A stretch of DNA of 64,000 nt from Palaemon carinicauda (taxonomy: Eukaryota; Arthropoda; Malacostraca; Decapoda; Palaemonidae), in NCBI RefSeq assembly GCF_036898095.1, contig NC_090735.1, positions 2,928,478-2,992,477 on the forward strand, given 5' to 3'. Numbering within the stretch: the first letter of the stretch is position 1; the number at the start of each line of letters is the position of its first letter. Below the pieces are notes generated by a model. It was not told the DNA's origin and searched no databases. It saw only the letters and a list, made by a program, of their open reading frames with translations. Below, one piece after another: positions 22,214 through 28,881 of this stretch. A program made the position numbers and the translations under genes.

Positions 22214-24919
22214 ATGTCTGACATTTCGCAAGCCCCCTCCCATAGACGTTGTAGGTCTTGCAATAGACGTATTCCGAAGGTCTCGGTAGATCCTCACACC
22301 GCTTGTTCTGACTGTAGGGACAGACCCTGTCAGTTAGAAAATCGATGTGAGGAATGCGCCGGTCTTTCGGAATTGGATTTTGTCCGACTTTTAAAGTATT
22401 CTTCTAAGTTAGAGAGAATTAGAGCTAGGAGGAGTTCTTCTCACTCTTCTTTATTTTCCTCATCTCATGATCCTCTTCCTGATCCTACCCCTGTAGTGGC
22501 TACCCCCGAACCTACTGTGTGCCCTCCGCCTGATATGTCAGTGGTTTTACGTGCTATTCAGGCTTTAGGCGATAAGGTAGAGTCAGTGGTAAGTGACCAT
22601 AAGTCTCTGATGGCCGAAGTGAAAGAGTTGAAGGCCAAGAGTGCAGTGGGTGAAGTTAGTGCCAGTGCTGTGACGAGTGCTAGTGTCGGTGCAGTGCCTT
22701 GTACTAGTGTTAGTGCCAGTGTGGTGCGTGGGGATTTTTCTGTGCGAGCCAGTCGTTCTCCCAGTCCGGGACCTCTTGCAAGCTCCCAAGCCCAGGGGAG
22801 AAGCAATGTCGAAGGGCATAAGGGTTCGGCAGGCCTTGTTAGGCGCACAGAATCATCCTCAGTGGTTGCGGGCGTGTCTACCACAGACCGTCACTCCCAC
22901 TTGCAGACGATTGAGCCCGTCTTCCGCTCGTCCGCTGATCTTCCCTCGGGGAAGAAACGTTGGTCTCAGGTCTCTAGACCGCTTAAACGCAGAGTCCAAC
23001 CCTCGAGTGCTCAGCCAGGTTGCAGTCGTTGGCTCAGCTCTGACTCGCCTCAGTCTTCTAGCGATTGTACTCCGCCCAAGAGGAGTAAGGTACAACAGAG
23101 CTGCACCGGTGGTGCAACCACTGTTATGGCTTTGCCTCAGTCTGCTACTGTCTCTGCTGATCCCAAGTGGTCTATGCTTCAGTCCATGCAAGCACAGCTT
23201 TCGGACCTGATGCGGGAGTGTCGTGCTGAGAGTGCTGCACCTCCTGCACCGGTGGTGCACCAACCTCCTGCACCCGTTCAGCCTGTGCTGCACCCGCCTG
23301 CACCGGTGGTGCACCTACCTCCTGCACCGGTTCAGCCTGTGCTGCACCCGCCTGCACCGGTGGTGCACCAACCTCCTGCACCCGTTCAGCCTTTGCTGCA
23401 CCCGCCTGCACCGGTGGTGCACCAACCTCCTGCACCGGTTCAGCCTGTGCTGCACCCGCCTGCACTCGCTGCACCCAGTCGCAGCTCCATCTGCCAGGCG
23501 TACGATGTTGAACCAGTTTCTGTGTTCACTGTTCCCGGTGTTGTTCAGCATCAGCCTTCTTTAAGGCAACCTTCAGTTTGGGATCAGGAGGATTACTCCA
23601 CTCTTCCTCCTCCTCCCCTGGCTGCTCCACCGGCGGTGCAACTCTCGGTGGAGGTACAACAACCTCTTCCACCTGTGAGTCAGTCTGCTCAGCTGCTGCA
23701 CCGAGCTCTACCCGTGCATCCTGATCCTGCTCCTCAGACATCTCTGCTTGCGGGAACTTTACCTTGTTCTGCACAGCCTCGATCTATTCACGCTCCACTT
23801 ATACCACAGGAACAGGAACTTGCTGCACCTCCTCCTTCCACCTCTGTTGTTGTTCCTGCTCGTTCTGACTCTGCGGTTCAGCATTCGTTTCCGATCCCGT
23901 CGCCTCATTCTGGGGTTGAGATTTCGGATGATGAGGAAGCACACCTTGATCCCTCTTCGGACGTGGACGAATCCAGACCCTCTCCACAGTCTCTTGATTT
24001 TCGCAAGGTCTTGGCTCTTCTCAGGGAGGTTTATCCAGACCATTTTGTCTCAGCTATACCCCGCTCTCCACCATCTGAGTTTTCGCTGGGAGTGCAACAA
24101 GCTCAGTCTTCCTATACCAAGCTTGTCCTAGCTAGATCTTCCAAGAGGGCTTTTAGGATCTTAGGGGAATGGCTGCAGTCTAAGCAACTTCTTGGCAAGA
24201 CTTCCTTCTTGTTCCCTCCAACGAAGCTCACTTCGAAAGCGAGCGTTTGGTATGCCACAGGGGAAGCACCAGGCTTGGGAATACCTGCCTCTGCCCAGGC
24301 TGACTTCTCAAGTCTGGTAGACTCGCCTCGAAGATCTGCTATGAGACGCTCAAAAGTGTGTTGGACCTTCTCGGACTTGGATCACTTGCTTAAAGGAGTG
24401 TTTAGAGCTTTTGAAATGTTTAATTTTCTCGACTGGTGCCTGGGGGCCCTTAGCAAGAAAACCTCCCATACGGACAAAGATTCTGCCATGCTGTTAATGT
24501 CCTGTATGGATAAGGCCATCAGAGATGGATCGGGCGAGCTAGCGTCCTTGTTTGTATCAGGGGTTTTGAAGAAAAGGGAACAGCTGTGTTCTTTCCTTTC
24601 CGCCAGCATTACCCCTTGCCAACGTTCACAACTTCTGTTTGCTCCTCTTTCGAAGTTTATTTTTCCCGAAGAGCTCATTAAAGATTTGTCGGCTGCTTTG
24701 ATACAGAAGGACACGCACGATCTTGTAGCTTCTTCGGCTCGTAAGTCTAAGGCTCCCACCTCAGCCCCTAAGACTTACCGCTCCCCAGTGGCTGATACCC
24801 CTGCGACTAGATTCATACCGCCCTTTCGTGGTAGAGCCCCCAGCCGAGGAAGCTCCCGTCCAGACTCTTACAGAGGCAAGTCCAGGAAAGGATCCAAGCC
24901 ATCCAAAGGAAAACACTGA
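22214..24919 (+). CDS. Gag-like ORF1 of DIRS A
   Basis: An ORF of 901 residues, starting at the ATG of 'MSDISQAPSHRR' because the sister copy B begins at the same residue; an upstream in-frame ATG at 22181 is not conserved. Residues 13-48 form a cysteine cluster (C13xxC16, C31xxC34, C39, C45xxC48), probably zinc-binding. A Ser-rich linker follows, then a Pro/Val/His repeat (about 23240-23470). A conserved C-terminal domain ('SPPSEFSLGVQQ', 'FNFLDWCLGALSKK') recurs in elements B and C. The last 60 residues are Ser/Lys/Arg-rich with 'FRGRAPSRGSSR', likely nucleic-acid binding. In this family ORF1 is thought to package the RNA. It overlaps ORF2 by 92 bp in another frame. Confidence 0.85.
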   Translation: MSDISQAPSHRRCRSCNRRIPKVSVDPHTACSDCRDRPCQLENRCEECAGLSELDFVRLLKYSSKLERIRARRSSSHSSLFSSSHDPLPDPTPVVATPEPTVCPPPDMSVVLRAIQALGDKVESVVSDHKSLMAEVKELKAKSAVGEVSASAVTSASVGAVPCTSVSASVVRGDFSVRASRSPSPGPLASSQAQGRSNVEGHKGSAGLVRRTESSSVVAGVSTTDRHSHLQTIEPVFRSSADLPSGKKRWSQVSRPLKRRVQPSSAQPGCSRWLSSDSPQSSSDCTPPKRSKVQQSCTGGATTVMALPQSATVSADPKWSMLQSMQAQLSDLMRECRAESAAPPAPVVHQPPAPVQPVLHPPAPVVHLPPAPVQPVLHPPAPVVHQPPAPVQPLLHPPAPVVHQPPAPVQPVLHPPALAAPSRSSICQAYDVEPVSVFTVPGVVQHQPSLRQPSVWDQEDYSTLPPPPLAAPPAVQLSVEVQQPLPPVSQSAQLLHRALPVHPDPAPQTSLLAGTLPCSAQPRSIHAPLIPQEQELAAPPPSTSVVVPARSDSAVQHSFPIPSPHSGVEISDDEEAHLDPSSDVDESRPSPQSLDFRKVLALLREVYPDHFVSAIPRSPPSEFSLGVQQAQSSYTKLVLARSSKRAFRILGEWLQSKQLLGKTSFLFPPTKLTSKASVWYATGEAPGLGIPASAQADFSSLVDSPRRSAMRRSKVCWTFSDLDHLLKGVFRAFEMFNFLDWCLGALSKKTSHTDKDSAMLLMSCMDKAIRDGSGELASLFVSGVLKKREQLCSFLSASITPCQRSQLLFAPLSKFIFPEELIKDLSAALIQKDTHDLVASSARKSKAPTSAPKTYRSPVADTPATRFIPPFRGRAPSRGSSRPDSYRGKSRKGSKPSKGKH
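23240..23470 (+). repeat. 54-bp coding tandem repeat in gag of DIRS A
   Basis: About four units of 54 bp (18 residues, core PAPVVHQPPAPVQPVLHP). Units alternate gcaccggtggtgcac and gcacccgttcagcct. Element B has only short relics at the homologous place, so copy number changes between copies. Confidence 0.85.
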
Positions 24920-26978
24920 CTCTCCGATTCTCCAGACGACAGTAGGAGCCAGACTCAAGACCTTCTGGCGAGCTTGGGAGATGAGAGGTGCAGACGCACA
25001 GTCTGTCAGTTGGCTGAGGTTCGGTTACAGGATTCCATTCTTCCTTCAACCACCTCTGACCACTTCGCCCATCAACCTCTCTCCCAACTACAAAGAGGAG
25101 GACAAGAGGCTAGCTTTGCACCAGGAGGTGTCGCTTCTTGTGCAGAAGAAGGCTGTGGTTATAGTCCGGGACCATCAATCCCCGGGCTTCTACAACCGCC
25201 TCTTTCTTGTGGCCAAGAAGACAGGAGGTTGGAGACCTGTGCTGGACGTCAGCGCTCTCAACGAGTATGTCACCAAGCTGACGTTCACGATGGAGACAAC
25301 CAAGTCGGTCTTGGCAGCGGTCAGACAGGAGGACTGGATGGTCTCATTGGACTTGAAAGATGCTTATTTTCACGTTCCGATTCATCCAGACTCCCAACCT
25401 TTCCTAAGATTCGTTTTCGGAAAGGTCGTCTACCAATTCCAAGCCCTGTGTTTTGGCCTAAGCACAGCTCCTATGGTCTTTACCCTTCTGATGAGGAATG
25501 TAGCCAAATTCCTTCACTTGTCAAACATCAGAGCCTCCCTCTACCTAGACGACTGGCTGTTGAGAGCCTCCTCGAGTCGTCGTTGTCTGGAGAATCTTCA
25601 TTGGACTTTAGACCTTATCAGAGACCTGGGTCTATTAGTCAATTTGGAAAAATCTCAACTCATTCCCTCACAATCCATCGTGTATCTGGGAATGGAAATT
25701 CAGAGTCAGAGTTTTCGGGCTTTTCCATCGGCCCCCAGGATAAGCCAAGCCCTAGAGTGCATCATGAGCATGCTGAAGAGGAACAGTTGCTCAGTGAGAC
25801 AGTGGATGAGTCTCACAGGGACTCTCTCATCCCTAGCCCTGTTTGTCGAGCTGGGCAGACTCCACCTCCGCCCTCTTCAATTCCACCTTGCAGCTCATTG
25901 GGACAAGAGTTCTACCCTGGAAGCAATCTCTATCCCTATCAACCAAGAGATGAAGACCACTCTCCTGTGGTGGAAGCACAACCTCCTTCTCAGAGAGGGT
26001 CTATCCTTGGCCATTCAGACCCCCAATCTTCATCTCTTCTCAGATGCATCGGACTCGGGCTGGGGTGCAACCTTGGACGGAAAGGAATGCTCCGGAATGT
26101 GGAACGAGGAACAACGTTCTCTCCACATCAACTGCAAGGAACTGCTGGCAGTTCATCTAGCCCTGTTGAACTTCAAGTCCCTCCTGCTAGGCAAAGTGGT
26201 GGAGGTGAACTCGGACAACACCACAGCCTTGGCTTACATCTCCAAGCAAGGGGGGACCCATTCGAGGAGCCTTTACGAGATCGCAAGGGACCTCCTCATT
26301 TGGTCAAGAAGTCTAAACCTCTCTCTACTCACGAGGTTCATCCAGGGCAATATGAACGTGTCAGCAGATCGTCTGAGCAGAAGGAATCAGGTCATTCCCA
26401 CGGAATGGACCCTCCACAAGAGTGTGTGCAACAAACTTTGGACCTTGTGGGGTCAACCTACCATAGATCTGTTTGCCACCTCCATGACCAAGAGACTTCC
26501 TCTGTTTTGTTCTCCTGTTCCAGACCCTGCAGCAGTTCATGTGGATGCCTTTCTACTGAACTGGTCCCATCTCGACCTGTACGCATTCCCTCCGTTCAAG
26601 ATAATCAACAAGGTTCTGCAGAAATTCGTCTCGCACGAAGGGACACGGCTGACGCTGGTTGCTCCCCTTTGGCCTGCAAGAGAATGGTTCACAGAGGTAC
26701 TACAATGGCTAGTAGACTTCCCCAGGACTCTACCTCTAAGAGTGGACCTTCTACGTCAACCTCACGTAGACAGGTTACATCCAAACCTCCACGCTCTTCA
26801 ACTGACTGCCTTCAGACTGTCGAAAGATTCGCTAGAGCTCGAGGCTTTTCGAAGGAGGCAGCCAGGGCTATTGCCAGAGCAAGAAGGGTTTCCACTCGTA
26901 GGGTCTACCAGTCTAAGTGGGAGGTCTTCCGAAGCTGGTGTAGAGCCAATTCAATATCCTCTACCAATACCTCTGTGA
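24828..26978 (+). CDS. RT-RNase H-methyltransferase-like ORF2 of DIRS A
   Basis: 716 residues, counting from the first ATG; the true initiation is unknown because the frame opens inside gag. RT has 'GWRPVLDVSALN', 'SLDLKDAYFHVPIHP' and the catalytic YLDD at residues 239-242. RNase H has acidic residues D406 (FSDASDSGWG), E438 (CKELLAVH), D463 (NSDNTT) and D514 (ADRLSR). Then follows the Dam methyltransferase-like domain known from DIRS elements: 'TIDLFAT' (D547) and 'YAFPPF' (585-590). RT copies the element RNA, RNase H removes it, and the role of the last domain is unsettled. The frame is +1 relative to gag. All catalytic residues I can check are present. Confidence 0.93.
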   Translation: MVEPPAEEAPVQTLTEASPGKDPSHPKENTDSPILQTTVGARLKTFWRAWEMRGADAQSVSWLRFGYRIPFFLQPPLTTSPINLSPNYKEEDKRLALHQEVSLLVQKKAVVIVRDHQSPGFYNRLFLVAKKTGGWRPVLDVSALNEYVTKLTFTMETTKSVLAAVRQEDWMVSLDLKDAYFHVPIHPDSQPFLRFVFGKVVYQFQALCFGLSTAPMVFTLLMRNVAKFLHLSNIRASLYLDDWLLRASSSRRCLENLHWTLDLIRDLGLLVNLEKSQLIPSQSIVYLGMEIQSQSFRAFPSAPRISQALECIMSMLKRNSCSVRQWMSLTGTLSSLALFVELGRLHLRPLQFHLAAHWDKSSTLEAISIPINQEMKTTLLWWKHNLLLREGLSLAIQTPNLHLFSDASDSGWGATLDGKECSGMWNEEQRSLHINCKELLAVHLALLNFKSLLLGKVVEVNSDNTTALAYISKQGGTHSRSLYEIARDLLIWSRSLNLSLLTRFIQGNMNVSADRLSRRNQVIPTEWTLHKSVCNKLWTLWGQPTIDLFATSMTKRLPLFCSPVPDPAAVHVDAFLLNWSHLDLYAFPPFKIINKVLQKFVSHEGTRLTLVAPLWPAREWFTEVLQWLVDFPRTLPLRVDLLRQPHVDRLHPNLHALQLTAFRLSKDSLELEAFRRRQPGLLPEQEGFPLVGSTSLSGRSSEAGVEPIQYPLPIPL

Positions 26979-27877
26979 CCCAAATAGCTGACTTCCTGCT
27001 TCATCTTAGGAATGAGAGATCCCTTTCAGCTCCTACGATTAAGGGATATAGGAGTATGTTGGCCTCAGTTCTCCGCCATAGAGGTTTGGACCTGTCTTCC
27101 AACAAGGACCTTCAAGACATTCTTAAGTCTTTTGAGACGTCTAAAGATCGTCGTCTTTCCACTCCAGGCTGGAATTTAGACGTAGTCTTAAGGTTCCTTA
27201 TGACATCTAGGTTCGAACCTCTCCAGTCAGCTTCATTCAAGGACCTTACCCTCAAGACTCTTTTTCTCGTTTGCCTGGCAACAGCTAAGAGAGTCAGTGA
27301 GGTTCATGCCTTCAGCAAGAACATTGGTTTCACGACCGAGTCTGCTACATGTTCTTTCCAGCTTGGATTCCTAGCAAAGAACGAACTTCCTTCACGTCCT
27401 TGGCCTAGATCGTTCGAGATACCTAGCCTTTCCAACATGGTAGGTAACGAACTTGAGAGAGTTCTTTGCCCTGTCAGAGCTCTCAAATATTATCTCAAGA
27501 GGTCTAAACCTCTCCGAGGACAGTCAGAAGCCTTATGGTGTGCCATCAGGAAACCCTCGAGACCCATGTCCAAGAATGGGCTTTCGTATTATATAAGGCT
27601 TCTGATTAGAGAAGCACATTCTCACTTAAAGGAGGAAGACCTTGCATTGCTGAATGTAAGGACCCACGAAGTAAGAGCCGTAGCTACTTCGATGGCCTTT
27701 AATAAAAACCGTTCTCTGCAGAGTGTAATGGATGCAACCTATTGGAGGAGCAAGTCAGTGTTTGCATCTTTTTATCTGAAAGATGTCCAGTCTCTTTACG
27801 AGAACTGCTACACCCTGGGACCATTCGTAGCAGCGAGTGCAGTAGTAGGTGAGGGCTCAGCCACTACATTCCCTTAA
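24974..27877 (+). CDS. Tyrosine recombinase ORF3 of DIRS A
   Basis: 967 codons open. The first 600 or so overlap ORF2 in another frame and show no known domain. The recombinase begins near 26790 ('CLQTVERFARARGFSKEA'). Catalytic residues of the family are visible: R773 (TAKRVSEVH), H898-x-x-R901 (HEVRAVATS), W924 and the nucleophile Y934 (VFASFYLK). The enzyme is expected to integrate the circular DNA form without an integrase or target duplication. It may be made by frameshift, splicing or internal initiation; nothing here decides which. Confidence 0.9.
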   Translation: MGDERCRRTVCQLAEVRLQDSILPSTTSDHFAHQPLSQLQRGGQEASFAPGGVASCAEEGCGYSPGPSIPGLLQPPLSCGQEDRRLETCAGRQRSQRVCHQADVHDGDNQVGLGSGQTGGLDGLIGLERCLFSRSDSSRLPTFPKIRFRKGRLPIPSPVFWPKHSSYGLYPSDEECSQIPSLVKHQSLPLPRRLAVESLLESSLSGESSLDFRPYQRPGSISQFGKISTHSLTIHRVSGNGNSESEFSGFSIGPQDKPSPRVHHEHAEEEQLLSETVDESHRDSLIPSPVCRAGQTPPPPSSIPPCSSLGQEFYPGSNLYPYQPRDEDHSPVVEAQPPSQRGSILGHSDPQSSSLLRCIGLGLGCNLGRKGMLRNVERGTTFSPHQLQGTAGSSSSPVELQVPPARQSGGGELGQHHSLGLHLQARGDPFEEPLRDRKGPPHLVKKSKPLSTHEVHPGQYERVSRSSEQKESGHSHGMDPPQECVQQTLDLVGSTYHRSVCHLHDQETSSVLFSCSRPCSSSCGCLSTELVPSRPVRIPSVQDNQQGSAEIRLARRDTADAGCSPLACKRMVHRGTTMASRLPQDSTSKSGPSTSTSRRQVTSKPPRSSTDCLQTVERFARARGFSKEAARAIARARRVSTRRVYQSKWEVFRSWCRANSISSTNTSVTQIADFLLHLRNERSLSAPTIKGYRSMLASVLRHRGLDLSSNKDLQDILKSFETSKDRRLSTPGWNLDVVLRFLMTSRFEPLQSASFKDLTLKTLFLVCLATAKRVSEVHAFSKNIGFTTESATCSFQLGFLAKNELPSRPWPRSFEIPSLSNMVGNELERVLCPVRALKYYLKRSKPLRGQSEALWCAIRKPSRPMSKNGLSYYIRLLIREAHSHLKEEDLALLNVRTHEVRAVATSMAFNKNRSLQSVMDATYWRSKSVFASFYLKDVQSLYENCYTLGPFVAASAVVGEGSATTFP

Positions 27878-28271
27878 TCCCATAACCTTTTTAACTTTTC
27901 TCTTGAATTCTTTTTTGTTGTTTTTATGGTTGTTACGGTAGGCTAAGAAGCCTTCCGCATCCTTTTGATTTGGCGGGTGGTCAATTCATTCTTGAGAAGC
28001 GCCTAGGTTAAAGGTTGTGTAGAGGTCCTTTAGTAGGGGTTGCAACCCTATATACTTTAGCACCTTGGGTTGATTCAGCCTCCAAGAGGAACGCTGCGCT
28101 CAGTAAGGAAGACGAACTTAAAAAAGAGGCAGAGTAACGGTTCAATTCGACTTCCTTACCAGGTACTTATTATTTCATTTGTTATTAGAGATAACTGTTA
28201 TATGAAATTTGGGGATACTTGGCTATCCTTTAATCTTGTTCACTGGTTTTCACCCACCCCCCTGGGTGCGA

Positions 28272-28366
28272 ATCAGCTACATGATTATCGGGTAAGTTTA
28301 ATATTGAAAAATGTTATTTTCATTAGTAAAATAAATTTTTGAATATACTTACCCGATAATCATGAT
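28272..28366 (+). repeat. Internal complementary region of DIRS A
   Basis: Contains gattatcgggtaagtttaat, the complement of the left tip. It is joined to tgttattttcattagtaaaa.., the complement of the right tip at 28571-28604. The join at 'attgaaaaatgtt' gives the expected circle junction. Confidence 0.9.
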
Positions 28367-28409
28367 TTAATTGACCCTCCCTTCCTCCCCATAAAGAACC
28401 AGTGGGATC

Positions 28410-28570
28410 GAGGAATAATTGAGGAGGTGTCAACAAGAAGTACTTGAGTACCTGGCCACAGGTGGCGCTGTTAGTACACCCCCTTCTAGTATTGTGATAG
28501 CTGGCGTATCCCTCCTTAGATTTCTGTCGGGCAACGGAGTTGACAGCTACATGATTATCGGGTAAGTATA
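28410..28570 (-). repeat. Right terminal inverted repeat of DIRS A
   Basis: The inverse of 21850-22003, with ccacaggtggcgct at 28456-28469. The outer tip runs to about 28604. Confidence 0.92.
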
Positions 28571-28881
28571 TTCAAAAATTTATTTTACTAATGAAAATAA
28601 CATTTTACATTGGGTTTACTTTCGGTGTAGCTGAAATGACGAGCCAATAGTTTTTAACGAGGGTTAACTACCCCCGCGCTAGTTAGCGGGGGTAGGGGAA
28701 TGGGTAGCTTGCTACCCCTCCCCCCCCCACACACCGGTGATTTGCTTCACTTCACTTTTGGCTCCGGCGATGAACAGACGTGTCTGTCCATCGTTCTCGT
28801 TGACAGCCTTAATCTTTTTTTGCTTTTCCATTCAGTTTGTGTGTGTGTGTTTGAAGTTGGCCTCACCCTTGGTTGTTCACC

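Larger units (their letters stand above)
21835..28604 (+). mobile_element. DIRS-type retrotransposon A, nearly intact (about 6.77 kb)
   Basis: Complete structure: a left inverted repeat, the gag-like ORF (22214-24919), the RT-RNase H-methyltransferase-like ORF (24828-26978) and the overlapping tyrosine recombinase ORF (24974-27877). The internal complementary region (28272-28366) and right inverted repeat (28410-28570) follow. All three ORFs are open, so it may be active or recently so. It is inserted 34 bp inside element D, with no long target duplication, as expected for a tyrosine recombinase. Element B (50075-56841) is a sister copy of equal length. Confidence 0.92.

Noticed and set aside
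22558..24958. Minus-strand open frames of 60-150 residues across DIRS A (and the same in B)
   Set aside because: They are mirror images of the GC-biased gag and RT coding sequence and contain no domain.
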